A program made the position numbers and the translations under genes. From Pectobacterium carotovorum (GTDB taxonomy: Bacteria > Pseudomonadota > Gammaproteobacteria > Enterobacterales > Enterobacteriaceae): a DNA stretch of 64,000 nucleotides. The notes beneath the pieces were generated by a model. That model was not told where the DNA came from. It did not search any database and worked only from the letters and a program-made list of their open reading frames with translations. Location of the stretch: positions 186,001 to 250,000 of the forward strand of contig NZ_FQWI01000003.1 of NCBI RefSeq assembly GCF_900129615.1. Direction: 5' to 3'. Below are positions 47,233-59,522 of this stretch, one piece after another. How positions within the stretch are numbered: the stretch's first letter is position 1; every line of letters begins with the position of its first letter.

Positions 47233-49677
47233 ATGGCGATCAAAAAGTTGCTCATAGCGTCGCTGCTGTTTAGCAGCGCAACCGTATACGGTGCAGACGG
47301 GTTCGTAGTGAAGGACATTCATTTCGAGGGCCTGCAAAGGGTTGCCGTCGGGGCGGCATTACTCAGTATGCCAGTCCGCGTTGGTGATACCATCGGTGAC
47401 GATGATATCGGTAACACCATCCGTGCCTTGTTTGCGACCGGAAATTTTGAAGATGTTCGTGTCCTGCGCGATGGCGAAACGCTGATTGTGCAGGTGAAAG
47501 AACGTCCAACCATCGCCAGCGTCACGTTTTCCGGCAATAAGTCAGTCAAAGACGACATGCTGAAAGAAAACCTGGAGGCTTCTGGCGTGCGCGTCGGTGA
47601 AGCGTTAGACCGCACTGCGCTCACCAGCATCGAAAAAGGACTGGAAGATTTCTACTACAGCGTGGGCAAGTACAGTGCGTCGGTGAAAGCCGTTGTCACA
47701 CCACTCCCGCGTAACCGCGTAGACCTGAAACTGGTCTTCACGGAAGGCGTTTCCGCCAAGATTCAGCAGATTAATATTGTCGGTAACAAAGCGTTCAGCT
47801 CCGACGAATTGATCTCTCGTTTCCAACTACGTGATGAAGTGCCGTGGTGGAACGTGGTCGGCGATCGTAAATACCAGAAACAAAAACTGTCTGGTGACCT
47901 GGAAACCCTACGGAGTTTCTATCTGGATCGCGGTTATGCGCGTTTCAATATTGATTCCACACAGGTGAGCCTGACGCCAGATAAAAAGGGCATCTACATC
48001 ACCATCAATATGACGGAAGGCGAGCAGTACAAGCTGTCCGGCGTAGCGGTGAAAGGCAATCTGGCTGGTCACTCTGCGGAAATCGAAGGATTGACGAAGA
48101 TTGAACCGGGTGAACTCTACAACGGGACGAAAGTGACCCGGATGGAAGAGGACATCAAGAAGCTGCTGGGTCGTTATGGCTATGCCTATCCGCGCGTGGT
48201 GACACAGCCGGAAATTAATGACGCAGACAAGACGGTGAAATTAAACATCAACGTTGATGCCGGTAACCGTTTCTATGTGCGTCATATCCGCTTTGACGGT
48301 AACGACACGTCTAAAGACTCCGTTCTGCGCCGTGAAATGCGTCAGATGGAAGGTGCCTGGTTAGGCAACGATCTGGTTGAGCAGGGCAAAGAGCGTTTAA
48401 ACCGACTGGGATACTTTGAAAGCGTTGATGTAGAAACGCAACGCGTTCCCGGCGTGGCCGATCAGGTTGATGTAACGTATAAAGTCAAAGAGCGTAATAC
48501 GGGTACATTCAACTTTGGTGTCGGTTTCGGTACAGAAAGCGGCGTGAGCTTCCAGGCTGGGGTCCAGCAGGACAACTGGCTGGGAACGGGTAACTCCGTT
48601 GGCATCAGCGGGACTAAAAACGACTACCAGACGTATGTTGAGCTGTCACTGACCGACCCGTACTTTACCGTCGATGGCGTTAGCCTCGGTGGCCGTGTCT
48701 TCTATAACAAGTTTGAGGCATCTGACGCCGATCTGTCCGACTACACCAACGTGAGCTATGGCGTTGGCAGCACCTTGGGCTTCCCGATTAACGAGAATAA
48801 CTCACTGCGCGTCGGTCTGGATTATGTACATAACGATCTGTCGGATATGAGACCGCAGGTGGCGATGTGGCGTTATCTGGATTCCGTGGGCGTTAATCCA
48901 TCTGTAGTTGGCGAGAACGTCAAATCCAGCGCTGACTTCAAAGCGAACGATTTCTTCCTGAATACTGGATGGTCGTATAACAACCTGGATCGCGGTTACT
49001 TCCCGACGAAAGGAACACGTGCGTCTGCGAATGCCAAGATTGCCGTGCCGGGTTCGGACAACGAATATTACAAACTGACGTTTGATTCGGCGAGCTACTA
49101 TCCGTTGAGCGACAGCGGTAACTGGGTGGTGATGGGCCGTACACGCGCAGGCTTTGCGGATGGTATCGGTAGTAAAGAAGTGCCGTTCTACGACAACTTC
49201 TATGCTGGTGGTTCCAGTACGGTACGTGGCTTCCAGTCGAATACGATTGGTCCTAAAGCGGCGTATTATAAGTGTCCAGCGAGTCTTGTAGGTTCTGGCT
49301 TTGGTTCTTATTCTGCTTGCCCGATTGATTCAACCAATCTGGATGATGCCGTTGGTGGTAACGCGATGGTTGTACTGAGTGCGGAACTGATCGTGCCGAC
49401 GCCGTTTATCAGCGATAAATACGCGAGCTCCGTACGTACGTCCTTCTTTGTGGATGGCGGTACGGTATGGGATACCAACTGGGAAAATACAGCTGAAACA
49501 CTCAAAGCTGGCGTGCCGGATTATGGCAAGGCGAGCAACTTCCGTGTTTCCAGCGGTATCGCGTTACAATGGATGTCTCCGCTTGGGCCATTGGTCTTCT
49601 CCTATGCCCAGCCGGTTAAAAAGTACGATGGAGACAAGTCGGAACAATTCCAGTTTAACATTGGCAAAACCTGGTAG
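47233..49677 (+). CDS. bamA: Outer-membrane protein assembly factor BamA
   Basis: BamA is the core of the BAM complex that inserts beta-barrel proteins into the outer membrane. The 814-residue precursor has a Sec signal to about residue 20 (VYGADG), five POTRA domains (about 21-420) and a 16-stranded barrel with a C-terminal aromatic (NIGKTW). The conserved VRGF motif is present ([14 protein letters not shown]). Extracellular loop 6 region includes [19 protein letters not shown] with two cysteines. Length compares with 810 in E. coli. Confidence 0.98.
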   Translation: MAIKKLLIASLLFSSATVYGADGFVVKDIHFEGLQRVAVGAALLSMPVRVGDTIGDDDIGNTIRALFATGNFEDVRVLRDGETLIVQVKERPTIASVTFSGNKSVKDDMLKENLEASGVRVGEALDRTALTSIEKGLEDFYYSVGKYSASVKAVVTPLPRNRVDLKLVFTEGVSAKIQQINIVGNKAFSSDELISRFQLRDEVPWWNVVGDRKYQKQKLSGDLETLRSFYLDRGYARFNIDSTQVSLTPDKKGIYITINMTEGEQYKLSGVAVKGNLAGHSAEIEGLTKIEPGELYNGTKVTRMEEDIKKLLGRYGYAYPRVVTQPEINDADKTVKLNINVDAGNRFYVRHIRFDGNDTSKDSVLRREMRQMEGAWLGNDLVEQGKERLNRLGYFESVDVETQRVPGVADQVDVTYKVKERNTGTFNFGVGFGTESGVSFQAGVQQDNWLGTGNSVGISGTKNDYQTYVELSLTDPYFTVDGVSLGGRVFYNKFEASDADLSDYTNVSYGVGSTLGFPINENNSLRVGLDYVHNDLSDMRPQVAMWRYLDSVGVNPSVVGENVKSSADFKANDFFLNTGWSYNNLDRGYFPTKGTRASANAKIAVPGSDNEYYKLTFDSASYYPLSDSGNWVVMGRTRAGFADGIGSKEVPFYDNFYAGGSSTVRGFQSNTIGPKAAYYKCPASLVGSGFGSYSACPIDSTNLDDAVGGNAMVVLSAELIVPTPFISDKYASSVRTSFFVDGGTVWDTNWENTAETLKAGVPDYGKASNFRVSSGIALQWMSPLGPLVFSYAQPVKKYDGDKSEQFQFNIGKTW

Positions 49678-49820
49678 TGTGACGTCAATAGGTCGTATGC
49701 AGGGAATGTCGCATTGTTGTTCATGGACATGAATGGTTGAACATAAACCGTTCATGTCATGACGCGATGCCCATAATTAAAGTGTTAAGACACAAATTAG
49801 GTTAGGTTGAGGAGTTTATA

Positions 49821-50318
49821 GTGAAAAAGTGGTTATGTGCCGCAGGCCTCGGTTTAGCATTGGCTGCTTCAGCCAGCGTTCAGGCTGCTGACAAAATTGC
49901 CGTTGTTAACGTCTCCAGCATTTTCCAACAGTTGCCGCAGCGTGAAACCGTTGGCAAACAGCTGGAAAACGAATTCAAAGGTCGTGCTTCTGAACTGCAA
50001 TCGATGGAAAACGATTTACAGACCAAGATGCAGAAGCTGCAGCGTGATGGCTCTACCATGAAAGCGAGCGATCGCAGCAAAATGGAAAAAGACGTCATGG
50101 CGCAGCGCGAGCAGTTCTCTACTAAAGCGCAGGCTTTTGAGCAGGACAACCGCCGCCGTCAGACTGAAGAACGTAACAAAATCCTGAGCCGTATTCAGGA
50201 TGCGGTGAAAGCCGTTGCAACCAAAGAAGGTTATGATGTTGTGATTGACGCTAACGCCGTTGCGTATGTCGCCAATGCTAAAGACATTACTGCCGATGTG
50301 CTGAAACAGGTTAAATAA
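49821..50318 (+). CDS. skp: Periplasmic chaperone Skp
   Basis: Skp (OmpH family) is a trimeric chaperone holding unfolded outer-membrane proteins in the periplasm. The 165-residue precursor has a Sec signal cleaved after Ala22 (ASVQA). The mature protein has the small beta core and long coiled-coil tentacles ([20 protein letters not shown] through [12 protein letters not shown]). It begins 144 bases after bamA and is followed by lpxD after three bases. Confidence 0.97.
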   Translation: MKKWLCAAGLGLALAASASVQAADKIAVVNVSSIFQQLPQRETVGKQLENEFKGRASELQSMENDLQTKMQKLQRDGSTMKASDRSKMEKDVMAQREQFSTKAQAFEQDNRRRQTEERNKILSRIQDAVKAVATKEGYDVVIDANAVAYVANAKDITADVLKQVK

Positions 50319-50321
50319 TAC

Positions 50322-51344
50322 ATGTATTCAATTCGACTGGACGCGTTAGCTCAACAGTTGGATGCACAATTACACGGTGATGGCGATATCGTCATCACCG
50401 GTGTTGCTTCTATGCATTCAGCAAAAACTGGGCAAATTACGTTTCTTTCCGACAGTCGTTACCGTGAGCAACTGGCCGGGACGCAAGCGTCAGTGGTCGT
50501 GCTGACGGAAGCGGATTTACCTTACTGTCAGGTTGCGGCGCTGGTAGTGAAGAATCCCTATCTTACCTATGCGCGTATGGCGCAACTGTTGGATACGACG
50601 CCGCAGCCAGCAACCGATATTGCGCCGAGTGCAGTTATTGCGCCAGACGCGACGCTGGGCCAGAACGTGTCCGTTGGCGCAAATGCTGTCATCGAATCTG
50701 GTGCACTGCTGGGTGATGGCGTTGTCATTGGCCCCGGCTGCTTTATCGGCAAAGATGCACGCATTGGTGCCGGTACTCGCTTATGGGCAAATGTCACGAT
50801 TTATCACCGCGTTGAGCTGGGTGAGCATTGCCTGATCCAGTCGGGAACGGTGATCGGTTCTGACGGCTTTGGCTATGCCAACGATCGCGGCAACTGGGTG
50901 AAGATCCCGCAGTTGGGGACGGTCAGAATTGGCGATCGGGTTGAGATTGGCGCGAGCACAACCATCGATCGTGGTGCGTTGGATGATACGGTCATTGGCA
51001 ATGGTGTTATCATTGATAACCAATGTCAGATTGCGCACAACGTCGTGATTGGCGACAATACCGCAGTCGCGGGTGGCGTCATTATGGCGGGGAGCTTGAA
51101 AATTGGTCGTTATTGCATGATCGGTGGTGCCAGCGTGATTAACGGGCACATGGAGATCTGCGATAAAGTGACGGTAACGGGAATGGGGATGGTCATGCGA
51201 CCAATCACAGAACCTGGGGTATACTCTTCGGGCATTCCTTTGCAACCCAACAAAGTGTGGCGCAAAACTGCAGCGCTGGTGATGAATATTGATGAGATAA
51301 GCAAACGGTTGAAAGCCGTTGAACGAAAAGTCGATAACGTTTAA
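50322..51344 (+). CDS. lpxD: UDP-3-O-(3-hydroxymyristoyl)glucosamine N-acyltransferase
   Basis: LpxD adds the N-linked 3-hydroxyacyl chain in lipid A synthesis. The 340-residue trimeric enzyme has an N-terminal uridine-binding domain and a left-handed beta helix with hexapeptide repeats; [14 protein letters not shown] includes the conserved catalytic histidine region. It is translated three bases after skp. Ends in a short C-terminal coiled helix ([16 protein letters not shown]). Confidence 0.97.
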   Translation: MYSIRLDALAQQLDAQLHGDGDIVITGVASMHSAKTGQITFLSDSRYREQLAGTQASVVVLTEADLPYCQVAALVVKNPYLTYARMAQLLDTTPQPATDIAPSAVIAPDATLGQNVSVGANAVIESGALLGDGVVIGPGCFIGKDARIGAGTRLWANVTIYHRVELGEHCLIQSGTVIGSDGFGYANDRGNWVKIPQLGTVRIGDRVEIGASTTIDRGALDDTVIGNGVIIDNQCQIAHNVVIGDNTAVAGGVIMAGSLKIGRYCMIGGASVINGHMEICDKVTVTGMGMVMRPITEPGVYSSGIPLQPNKVWRKTAALVMNIDEISKRLKAVERKVDNV

Positions 51345-51362
51345 TCACTCGCGTTTTATTTG

Positions 51363-51404
51363 CGGCCTGCCTGAAGACACCTAATTTAGGGTCTGCGCAG
51401 GCCG
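51363..51404. repeat. Long hairpin between lpxD and fabZ
   Basis: Arms CGGCCTGC and GCAGGCCG flank an inner imperfect stem (AGACACCTAA against TAGGGTCT). No T-run follows, so this is probably an mRNA-processing or stability hairpin within the lipid A operon. Confidence 0.45.
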
Positions 51405-51446
51405 TGTTGTTGATGGCATCAGTTTTTTATGGACAGGAAGAGTATT

Positions 51447-51902
51447 TTGACTACTGACACTCATACTCTGAATATTGAAGAGATTTTAGAATTATTACCG
51501 CACCGTTTCCCGTTTTTGCTGGTTGATCGGGTACTGGATTTTGAAGAAGGGAAGTTTCTGCGGGCGGTGAAAAACGTCTCTTTCAACGAACCCTTCTTTC
51601 AGGGGCATTTCCCGGGTAAACCGATTTTTCCCGGCGTGTTGATTCTGGAAGCCATGGCTCAGGCCACCGGTATTCTTGCGTTTAAAAGCGTGGGTAAACT
51701 GGAACCGGGTGAGCTGTACTATTTCGCCGCTGTTGACGAAGCGCGCTTTAAGCGCCCCGTGCAGCCAGGCGATCAAATGATCCTTGAAGTTGAATTCATC
51801 AAAGAGCGTCGCGGCGTTGCGCGCTTTAAAGGTGTTGCCAAAGTTGATGGCGAAGTGGCCTGTGAAGCGTCAATGATGTGTGCTCGCCGTCGGGAGTCCT
51901 GA
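51447..51902 (+). CDS. fabZ: 3-hydroxyacyl-ACP dehydratase FabZ
   Basis: FabZ dehydrates 3-hydroxyacyl-ACP in fatty-acid elongation and balances the pool with LpxA and LpxD. I choose the TTG at 51447, preceded by AGGAAG at the right distance. It gives 151 residues and begins like the E. coli protein (which also uses TTG). Catalytic His54 (FQGHFPG) and Glu68 (ILEAMAQ) then take their usual numbers. The ATG at 51429 would include the ribosome binding site. Confidence 0.97.
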   Translation: MTTDTHTLNIEEILELLPHRFPFLLVDRVLDFEEGKFLRAVKNVSFNEPFFQGHFPGKPIFPGVLILEAMAQATGILAFKSVGKLEPGELYYFAAVDEARFKRPVQPGDQMILEVEFIKERRGVARFKGVAKVDGEVACEASMMCARRRES

Positions 51903-51906
51903 TAAC

Positions 51907-52695
51907 GTGATTGATCAAACCGCCTTTATTCACCCTAGTTCGATTGTTGAAGACGGTGCCATTATTGGCGCTGGCGTTCATATTGGCCCGTTCTGCTATA
52001 TCGGTTCTCAGGTTGAGATCGGTGCGGGGACGGTGCTGAAATCACATGTCGTCGTCAATGGCGTCACTAAAATTGGTCGCGACAACGAAATCTATCAGTT
52101 CACGTCAATTGGTGAAGTGAATCAGGATCTCAAATATGCCGGGGAACCGACCCGCGTTGAGATTGGCGATCGTAACCGCATCCGTGAAAGCGTCACGATT
52201 CATCGTGGCACGACACAGGGCGGCGGGTTGACTAAAGTCGGTAGCGATAACCTGTTGATGATCAACACGCATATCGCACATGACTGCGTAGTGGGTAGCC
52301 GTTGTATTCTGGCGAATAACGCGACGCTGGGCGGCCACGTTTCCGTCGATGATTTTGCGATTATCGGTGGGATGACGGCAGTACACCAGTTCTGCATCAT
52401 TGGTGCCCACGTCATGGTTGGCGGATGTTCCGGTGTGGCGCAAGACGTGCCGCCGTATGTTATCGCGCAGGGTAACCACGCTACGCCGTTCGGCCTGAAC
52501 ATTGAAGGCCTGAAGCGTCGTGGATTCGAAAAAGATACCCTGCACGCGATTCGCAACGCATACAAGCTGCTCTACCGCAGCGGTAAAACGCTGGACGAAG
52601 TGAAACCGGAAATTGAAGCGCTGGCGGCTGAACACCCGGCTGTGCAGGCGTTTACCGATTTCTTTGCCCGTTCTACTCGCGGCATCATTCGTTAA
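51907..52695 (+). CDS. lpxA: UDP-N-acetylglucosamine acyltransferase LpxA
   Basis: LpxA carries out the first step of lipid A synthesis, moving 3-hydroxyacyl from ACP to UDP-GlcNAc. From the GTG at 51907 it is 262 residues, the E. coli length, and the catalytic His125 in [10 protein letters not shown] has its usual number. The left-handed beta helix is followed by the C-terminal helical domain ([18 protein letters not shown]). It starts four bases after fabZ. Confidence 0.97.
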   Translation: MIDQTAFIHPSSIVEDGAIIGAGVHIGPFCYIGSQVEIGAGTVLKSHVVVNGVTKIGRDNEIYQFTSIGEVNQDLKYAGEPTRVEIGDRNRIRESVTIHRGTTQGGGLTKVGSDNLLMINTHIAHDCVVGSRCILANNATLGGHVSVDDFAIIGGMTAVHQFCIIGAHVMVGGCSGVAQDVPPYVIAQGNHATPFGLNIEGLKRRGFEKDTLHAIRNAYKLLYRSGKTLDEVKPEIEALAAEHPAVQAFTDFFARSTRGIIR

Positions 52696-52698
52696 TCC

Positions 52699-53850
52699 AT
52701 GTCATCACGTCCTTTGACTATTGGGCTGGTCGCCGGAGAAACTTCCGGCGACATCCTTGGCGCAGGCTTGATCCGGGCGCTAAAAGAAAAGGTGCCGGAT
52801 GCGCGGTTTGTCGGCGTTGCCGGGCCGCGTATGCAGGCCGAAGGCTGTGAAGCCTGGTACGAGATGGAAGAGCTGGCTGTCATGGGCATCGTTGAGGTGC
52901 TTGGACGGCTTCCCCGCCTGCTGAAAATTCGGCGGGATTTAACCCAGCGCTTTAGCGAACTTCAACCCGATGTCTTCGTGGGCATTGATGCTCCTGATTT
53001 CAATATCACGCTAGAGGGCAACCTCAAGCAGCGCGGTATCAATACCATTCACTACGTCAGCCCTTCCGTGTGGGCATGGCGGCAAAAACGCGTTTTCAAA
53101 ATAGGTAAAGCGACCAATCTGGTGCTGGCCTTCTTGCCTTTTGAAAAAGCGTTTTACGATCGTTTCAATGTGCCCTGTCGCTTTATCGGTCATACTATGG
53201 CCGATGCGATGCCGCTGCATCCCGATAAGCTGGCAGCACGCGCGACGTTGGGTATTGCGCCTGATGCTCATTGTCTGGCGCTGTTGCCGGGCAGTCGCGG
53301 TGCAGAAGTTGAAATGCTTAGCGCAGATTTTCTCAATACGGCTGTGCTACTGCGCCAGCATTTTCCCGATCTGGAAATCGTGGTTCCGCTGGTCAACAGC
53401 AAGCGGCGTGAACAGTTTGAGCGGATAAAAAATAGCGTTGCGCCCGATCTGCGCGTGCATCTGCTGGATGGGCAGGCGCGTGAAGCTATGATTGCCAGTG
53501 ATGCGGCACTACTGGCATCCGGTACGGCGGCGCTGGAGTGCATGCTGGCTAAATGCCCGATGGTTGTCGGTTATCGCATGAAGCCTTTTACCTTCTGGCT
53601 AGCACAGCGCTTGGTCAAAACGCCGTGGGTGTCGCTGCCGAATTTGCTGGCTGGGCGTGAACTGGTGACGGAATTGCTACAGACCGATTGTACGCCGGAT
53701 AAGCTGGCTGCTGCGCTGCTGCCGCTGTTTGCCGATACGGAAGAAATGGCTGAGCTACGTACAACGTTTGTGGATTTGCATCAGCAGATCCGCTGTAACG
53801 CCGATGAGCAGGCGGCTCAGGCGGTACTGGAATTAGTAAAGCCATGTTAG
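52699..53850 (+). CDS. lpxB: Lipid-A-disaccharide synthase LpxB
   Basis: LpxB joins lipid X and UDP-2,3-diacylglucosamine to form the lipid A disaccharide. The 383-residue GT19 glycosyltransferase has the N-terminal [17 protein letters not shown] and the later [11 protein letters not shown] and [11 protein letters not shown] donor-site motifs. It begins three bases after lpxA and may overlap rnhB by seven bases if rnhB uses its earliest start. Confidence 0.97.
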   Translation: MSSRPLTIGLVAGETSGDILGAGLIRALKEKVPDARFVGVAGPRMQAEGCEAWYEMEELAVMGIVEVLGRLPRLLKIRRDLTQRFSELQPDVFVGIDAPDFNITLEGNLKQRGINTIHYVSPSVWAWRQKRVFKIGKATNLVLAFLPFEKAFYDRFNVPCRFIGHTMADAMPLHPDKLAARATLGIAPDAHCLALLPGSRGAEVEMLSADFLNTAVLLRQHFPDLEIVVPLVNSKRREQFERIKNSVAPDLRVHLLDGQAREAMIASDAALLASGTAALECMLAKCPMVVGYRMKPFTFWLAQRLVKTPWVSLPNLLAGRELVTELLQTDCTPDKLAAALLPLFADTEEMAELRTTFVDLHQQIRCNADEQAAQAVLELVKPC

Positions 53851-53870
53851 TAAAACCATCCAAGAAAACC

Positions 53871-54467
53871 ATGAGTGAAATATTTATCTATCCGCAGGCG
53901 ACCTGTATCGCTGGCGTTGATGAAGTGGGCCGTGGCCCTCTTGTTGGCGCGGTCGTAACGGCTGCGGTGATTCTTGATCCAACTAGGCCAATTGTCGGGT
54001 TGGCGGATTCCAAACAGCTGAGTGAAAAACGTCGGCTGTCGCTCTATGATGAAATCAAAGAGAAGGCGCTGGCGTGGAGCCTTGGCCGTGCGGAACCGGA
54101 AGAGATTGATCAACTGAATATCCTGCATGCTACGATGCTGGCAATGCAGCGCGCGGTGGTTGGATTGGCTATCGTGCCTGATTTTGTTCTCATTGACGGC
54201 AACCGTTGCCCGGCATTGCCGATGTCCGCTCAGGCGGTCGTTAAAGGGGATAGCCGTGTGGCAGAAATCAGTGCGGCCTCGATTATGGCGAAAGTCACTC
54301 GCGATCGTGAGATGGTCGAGTTAGATCAACGCTTCCCCGCTTATGGTTTTGCCCAACACAAAGGCTATCCAACGGCTTTTCATCTGGAGAAACTGGCCGC
54401 ACTGGGTGCCACTGAGTTTCACCGTCGGAGCTTCGCGCCAGTCAAACGTGCACTAGGGTTGACTTAA
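53871..54467 (+). CDS. rnhB: Ribonuclease HII
   Basis: RnhB cleaves RNA in RNA-DNA hybrids and starts removal of ribonucleotides from DNA. From 53871 it is 198 residues, the E. coli length, with the acid pair in [18 protein letters not shown] and the later FVLIDGN and KVTRDREM. The ATG at 53844 would add nine residues and overlap lpxB; neither start has a strong ribosome binding site. Confidence 0.96.
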   Translation: MSEIFIYPQATCIAGVDEVGRGPLVGAVVTAAVILDPTRPIVGLADSKQLSEKRRLSLYDEIKEKALAWSLGRAEPEEIDQLNILHATMLAMQRAVVGLAIVPDFVLIDGNRCPALPMSAQAVVKGDSRVAEISAASIMAKVTRDREMVELDQRFPAYGFAQHKGYPTAFHLEKLAALGATEFHRRSFAPVKRALGLT

Positions 54468-54570
54468 AACATAGGTCTGGCGTAAACATCATCATTAACT
54501 CTCGGTATGGCGTGCGCACGTAAGCGTGTCGTTGCCATGCTGACTAATCGATAAATTCTAGGATCTGGAG

Positions 54571-57500
54571 ATGGCCGAACCACGTTTTGTTCACCTGCGT
54601 GTTCATAGTGACTATTCCATGATCGATGGGCTGGCCAAAGTCGGTCCGCTGGTAAAAAAAGCGGCGGCACTCGGCATGCCAGCGCTGGCGATTACCGATT
54701 TTACCAACCTGTGTGGGCTGGTTAAATTCTATGGCGGTGCGCATGGCGCAGGAATCAAGCCCATTATCGGTGCAGATTTCTGTGTCGAAAGCGACGAATT
54801 GGGTGATGAGCTCGCGCATCTTACCGTCCTGGCAATGAATAATGCTGGCTACCAGAATCTCACGCTGCTGATTTCCCACGCTTATCAACGAGGTTATGGT
54901 GCTGCCGGGCCGACGATTGACCGGGATTGGCTGATTGAGCATCAGGAAGGGCTGATTTTACTGTCTGGCGGTCGCCGTGGTGATGTCGGTCGATTTTTGC
55001 TGCGCGGTAACCAGACGCAGGCCGAACAGTGTCTGGCCTTCTATCAGGAACACTTCCCCCAGCGTTACTATCTGGAACTGATCCGCACGTCACGCCCCGA
55101 TGAAGAAAGCTATTTGCACGCGGCCGTCGAGCTGGCGACAAAGCACGGGATTCCCGTGGTGGCGACCAATGAAGTGTGCTTTATCAGCACCGATGATTTT
55201 GATGCTCACGAAATCCGCGTAGCGATTCACGACGGCTACACGCTTGATGACCCTAAACGTCCGCGTAATTATAGCCCGCAGCAGTACATGCGTTCCGAAG
55301 AGGAAATGTGCGAGCTGTTTGCGGATATCCCTGAAGCATTGGCGAACAGCGTTGAAATTGCCAAGCGCTGTAACGTAACGATTCGTCTGGGTGAATATTT
55401 CCTGCCGCAGTTCCCGACGGGTGATATGAGCACGGAAGATTTTCTGGTTCAGTGCTCGAAAAAGGGGCTGGAGGAGCGTCTCGAATTCCTGTTCCCCGAT
55501 CCAGAAGTGCGCGCTGAGCGTCGGCCTGAATATGATGAGCGTCTGGATATTGAACTGGGCGTTATCAACCAGATGGGGTTCCCCGGTTACTTCCTGATCG
55601 TAATGGAATTTATCCAGTGGTCGAAGGATAACGATGTGCCTGTTGGGCCGGGACGTGGTTCCGGTGCGGGCTCGCTAGTAGCTTACGCGCTGAAAATCAC
55701 CGATCTGGATCCGCTGGAATTCGACCTGCTGTTCGAACGTTTCCTCAACCCTGAACGTGTCTCCATGCCTGACTTCGACGTCGATTTCTGCATGGAAAAA
55801 CGCGACAAGGTCATCGATCACGTCGCCGAAATGTACGGGCGTGATGCGGTATCGCAGATTATCACCTTCGGTACGATGGCGGCGAAAGCGGTGATTCGTG
55901 ACGTCGGGCGCGTGCTCGGACACCCTTATGGCTTTGTCGATCGCATTTCAAAACTGGTGCCGCCCGATCCAGGCATGACGCTGGAAAAAGCGTTTGCCGC
56001 CGAACCGCAATTGCCGGAAATTTATGAAGCCGATGAGGAAGTTAAAGCCCTCATCGATATGGCGCGCAAGCTCGAAGGGGTAACGCGTAACGCTGGTAAA
56101 CATGCGGGCGGGGTGGTGATATCCCCCACCAAGATTACCGATTTCGCGCCGCTGTATTGCGATGCGGAAGGGAACCACCCGGTTACCCAGTTTGATAAGA
56201 ACGACGTGGAATATGCTGGGCTGGTGAAGTTCGACTTCCTCGGCCTGCGTACGCTGACCATCATCGACTGGGCGTTGGGGATGATTAACGCCCGTCGCGC
56301 TAAGCAAGGGCTGGAGCCGATTGATATTGCGGCGATTCCGCTCGAAGATAAGAAAAGCTTCGACATGCTGCAACGCTCGGAAACCACTGCGGTATTCCAG
56401 CTTGAATCGCGCGGCATGAAAGACCTGATCAAACGTCTTAAGCCCGACTGCTTTGAAGATATGATCGCACTGGTGGCGCTGTTCCGCCCTGGCCCGCTGC
56501 AATCCGGCATGGTAGATAACTTTATTGACCGTAAGCATGGTCGTGAAGCTATCTCGTATCCTGATATCGAATGGCAGCACGAGTCACTCAAACCTGTGCT
56601 GGAGCCGACCTACGGCATTATCCTGTATCAGGAACAGGTCATGCAGATCGCACAGGTTCTGGCGGGCTATACGCTGGGCGGCGCGGACATGCTGCGTCGT
56701 GCGATGGGGAAAAAGAACCCGGTCGAAATGGCGAAGCAGCGTGGTGGCTTCGAAGACGGTGCTAAATCTCGCGGCGTGAACGGCGAACTGGCGGTTAAGA
56801 TTTTCGACCTGGTGGAAAAATTCGCCGGTTACGGCTTTAATAAATCTCACTCCGCGGCTTATGCGCTGGTGTCTTACCAAACGCTGTGGCTGAAAGCGCA
56901 TTATCCGGCAGAATTCATGGCGGCGGTGATGACGGCCGATATGGACAACACGGATAAAGTGGTCGGTCTGGTTGATGAATGCTGGCGGATGGGGTTAAAA
57001 ATCCTGCCCCCAGACATCAACAGCGGGCTATATCACTTCCACGTTAACGACGATGGCGAGATTGTTTACGGCATCGGCGCGATTAAAGGTGTGGGTGAAG
57101 GTCCGATTGAGGCAATTATCGAAGCGCGTAATCAGGGCGGCTATTTTAGAGAGCTGTTTGACCTCTGCGCGCGTACCGACATTAAAAAGCTGAATCGCCG
57201 CGTGCTGGAAAAGCTGATTATGTCTGGGGCATTCGACCGTCTGGGGCCGCATCGTGCCGCGCTGATGAATTCATTGCCTGATGCGCTGAAGGCCGCCGAT
57301 CAGCATGCGAAAGCGGAAGCCATTGGTCAGGTGGATATGTTCGGCGTGCTGGCCGATGCGCCTGAACAGGTTGAGCAATCCTACAGTACGGTGCCGCCGT
57401 GGCCTGAGCAGGTGGTGCTGGATGGTGAACGGGAAACGCTGGGGCTGTATCTGACCGGCCACCCGATCACGCAATATATTAAGGAAATTGAACGCTATGC

Positions 57501-58053
57501 CGGTGGCGTGCGTTTGAAAGATATGCACCCGACGGATCGGGGTAAAATGACCACTGCCGTTGGGCTGGTGTTGGCGGCTCGCGTCATGGTAACCAAACGG
57601 GGTAACCGTATTGGTGTCTGTACATTGGACGATCGTTCCGGCCGTCTTGAGATCATGCTGTTTACCGATGCATTGGAAAAATATCAGCATTTACTCGAGA
57701 AAGACCGTATCCTTATCGCCAGTGGACAGGTCAGCTTTGATGACTTCAGCGGCGGGCTTAAAATGACCGTCCGAGAGTTAATGGATATCAGTGAAGCGCG
57801 GGAAAAATACGCGCGCGGGCTTGCTATCTCGCTGACTGACAGGCAAATTGATGACCAGCTATTAAACCGTCTCCGCCAATCGTTGGAACCCCATCGATCG
57901 GGGACGATCCCAGTGCATCTCTATTACCAGCGTGAAGATGCGCGCGCCCGACTACGTTTCGGCGCAGCATGGCGTGTAACGCCTGCCGATGCGCTACTGA
58001 ACGAGCTGCGCACATTAGTGGGTAATGAGCAGGTGGAACTGGAATTTGACTAA
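54571..58053 (+). CDS. dnaE: DNA polymerase III alpha subunit DnaE
   Basis: DnaE is the replicative polymerase subunit. The 1160-residue length equals that of E. coli. The N-terminal PHP domain begins [13 protein letters not shown]. The palm carries the catalytic aspartates in [14 protein letters not shown], near residue 400, with the [16 protein letters not shown] stretch just before. The C terminus contains the helix-hairpin-helix region, the OB fold ([19 protein letters not shown]) and the tau-binding tail. Its beta-clamp-binding motif is expected near residue 920. It is followed by accA after 12 bases. Confidence 0.98.
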   Translation: MAEPRFVHLRVHSDYSMIDGLAKVGPLVKKAAALGMPALAITDFTNLCGLVKFYGGAHGAGIKPIIGADFCVESDELGDELAHLTVLAMNNAGYQNLTLLISHAYQRGYGAAGPTIDRDWLIEHQEGLILLSGGRRGDVGRFLLRGNQTQAEQCLAFYQEHFPQRYYLELIRTSRPDEESYLHAAVELATKHGIPVVATNEVCFISTDDFDAHEIRVAIHDGYTLDDPKRPRNYSPQQYMRSEEEMCELFADIPEALANSVEIAKRCNVTIRLGEYFLPQFPTGDMSTEDFLVQCSKKGLEERLEFLFPDPEVRAERRPEYDERLDIELGVINQMGFPGYFLIVMEFIQWSKDNDVPVGPGRGSGAGSLVAYALKITDLDPLEFDLLFERFLNPERVSMPDFDVDFCMEKRDKVIDHVAEMYGRDAVSQIITFGTMAAKAVIRDVGRVLGHPYGFVDRISKLVPPDPGMTLEKAFAAEPQLPEIYEADEEVKALIDMARKLEGVTRNAGKHAGGVVISPTKITDFAPLYCDAEGNHPVTQFDKNDVEYAGLVKFDFLGLRTLTIIDWALGMINARRAKQGLEPIDIAAIPLEDKKSFDMLQRSETTAVFQLESRGMKDLIKRLKPDCFEDMIALVALFRPGPLQSGMVDNFIDRKHGREAISYPDIEWQHESLKPVLEPTYGIILYQEQVMQIAQVLAGYTLGGADMLRRAMGKKNPVEMAKQRGGFEDGAKSRGVNGELAVKIFDLVEKFAGYGFNKSHSAAYALVSYQTLWLKAHYPAEFMAAVMTADMDNTDKVVGLVDECWRMGLKILPPDINSGLYHFHVNDDGEIVYGIGAIKGVGEGPIEAIIEARNQGGYFRELFDLCARTDIKKLNRRVLEKLIMSGAFDRLGPHRAALMNSLPDALKAADQHAKAEAIGQVDMFGVLADAPEQVEQSYSTVPPWPEQVVLDGERETLGLYLTGHPITQYIKEIERYAGGVRLKDMHPTDRGKMTTAVGLVLAARVMVTKRGNRIGVCTLDDRSGRLEIMLFTDALEKYQHLLEKDRILIASGQVSFDDFSGGLKMTVRELMDISEAREKYARGLAISLTDRQIDDQLLNRLRQSLEPHRSGTIPVHLYYQREDARARLRFGAAWRVTPADALLNELRTLVGNEQVELEFD

Positions 58054-58065
58054 TATAGGAATACT

Positions 58066-59025
58066 ATGAGTCTGAATTTTCTTGATTTTGAGCAGCCGAT
58101 TGCAGAGTTGGAAGCGAAAATTGACTCGCTGACCGCAGTCAGCCGTCAAGACGAAAAATTAGATATTAATCTGGACGAAGAAGTCCAGCGCCTGCGTGAG
58201 AAGAGCGTTGAACTGACGCGCAAAATCTTCGCCGATTTGGGTGCCTGGCAGGTTGCGCAATTAGCGCGCCATCCACAACGTCCTTATACGCTTGATTATA
58301 TTAAGCATATCTTTACCGACTTTGATGAATTGGCTGGCGATCGTGCCTATGCCGATGATAAAGCCATTGTTGGCGGGATTGCCCGTTTGGATGGGCGTCC
58401 GGTGATGATCATTGGTCATCAGAAAGGACGTGAAACCAAAGAAAAGATTCGCCGTAATTTCGGCATGCCTGCACCGGAAGGCTATCGCAAAGCGCTGCGC
58501 CTGATGGAAATGGCCGATCGCTTCAAGATGCCGATCATCACCTTCATCGACACGCCGGGCGCTTATCCAGGCGTTGGCGCAGAAGAACGCGGTCAGTCTG
58601 AGGCTATCGCGCGCAACCTGCGTGAAATGTCGACGCTGCGTGTGCCAATCATCTGTACCGTTATCGGCGAGGGTGGTTCCGGTGGTGCGTTGGCTATCGG
58701 CGTGGGTGACAAGGTCAACATGCTGCAGTACAGCACCTACTCGGTTATTTCACCGGAAGGCTGTGCGTCTATCCTGTGGAAGAGTGCCGATAAAGCGCCG
58801 CTGGCGGCGGAAGCTATGGGCATCATTGCGCCGCGCCTGAAAGAGCTGAAACTGATCGATACCGTGATCCCTGAGCCGTTGGGTTCGGCGCACCGTAACG
58901 TTCCAGCGATGGCAGAATCTCTGAAAGCACAGCTGCTGGCCGACCTGCTCGACCTCGACGGCCTGACAGAAGAAGAGCTTTTGAACCGCCGTTATCAGCG
59001 TTTGATGAATTATGGCTATTGCTGA
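58066..59025 (+). CDS. accA: Acetyl-CoA carboxylase carboxyltransferase alpha subunit
   Basis: AccA, with AccD, transfers carboxyl from biotin to acetyl-CoA to make malonyl-CoA, the first committed step of fatty-acid synthesis. The 319-residue protein shows the family's [19 protein letters not shown] and [20 protein letters not shown], the oxyanion glycines in [15 protein letters not shown]. It follows dnaE closely and ends in an intrinsic terminator. Confidence 0.98.
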   Translation: MSLNFLDFEQPIAELEAKIDSLTAVSRQDEKLDINLDEEVQRLREKSVELTRKIFADLGAWQVAQLARHPQRPYTLDYIKHIFTDFDELAGDRAYADDKAIVGGIARLDGRPVMIIGHQKGRETKEKIRRNFGMPAPEGYRKALRLMEMADRFKMPIITFIDTPGAYPGVGAEERGQSEAIARNLREMSTLRVPIICTVIGEGGSGGALAIGVGDKVNMLQYSTYSVISPEGCASILWKSADKAPLAAEAMGIIAPRLKELKLIDTVIPEPLGSAHRNVPAMAESLKAQLLADLLDLDGLTEEELLNRRYQRLMNYGYC

Positions 59026-59080
59026 TAAGGTGATTGTCTGATTGATGTGTTATTAATCAGGTGATTCTGGCGTTACTCTG

Positions 59081-59114
59081 AAAATCCGTTGTCAGAAATG
59101 ACAGCGGATTTTTT
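59081..59114 (+). terminator. Terminator after accA
   Basis: AAAATCCG and CGGATTTT arms with an inner TGTCA/TGACA stem and a GAAA loop, then a T-run. Confidence 0.88.
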
Positions 59115-59132
59115 GCTATGAGGGTTTGAAAC

Positions 59133-59522
59133 ATGCTGAAGCTGCTCGATGTCCATCACATTGCGGTTATTGCCTCTGACTATGAACGCAGTAAGGCGTT
59201 TTATTGTGATGTGCTGGGGTTTACGTTGAACAACGAGGTCTACCGTGAAGCGCGGCGGTCGTGGAAAGGGGATCTCTCGCTGAATGGACGCTATACCATT
59301 GAGCTATTTTCTTTCCCCCATCCACCTGCGCGCGTGAGCCGCCCGGAAGCCTGCGGCCTGCGCCATCTGGCTTTTGCGGTGGCTGACATTGAACAAGCTA
59401 TCGCCTCGCTGGAACAGGCTGGTGTTATCTGTGAACCCGTACGGATCGATCCTGAAACACAGCAGCGCTTCACCTTTTTCTCCGATCCTGACGGCTTGCC
59501 TTTAGAACTGTATGAGATCTGA
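59133..59522 (+). CDS. yaeR: VOC-superfamily metalloprotein YaeR
   Basis: A 129-residue glyoxalase/bleomycin-resistance fold protein with likely metal ligands in VHHIAVIASDYERSK, the conserved CGLRHLAFAV, and the terminal PDGLPLELYE. The reaction is not known; simple lactoylglutathione lyase activity should not be assumed. It overlaps tilS by 11 bases. Confidence 0.93.
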   Translation: MLKLLDVHHIAVIASDYERSKAFYCDVLGFTLNNEVYREARRSWKGDLSLNGRYTIELFSFPHPPARVSRPEACGLRHLAFAVADIEQAIASLEQAGVICEPVRIDPETQQRFTFFSDPDGLPLELYEI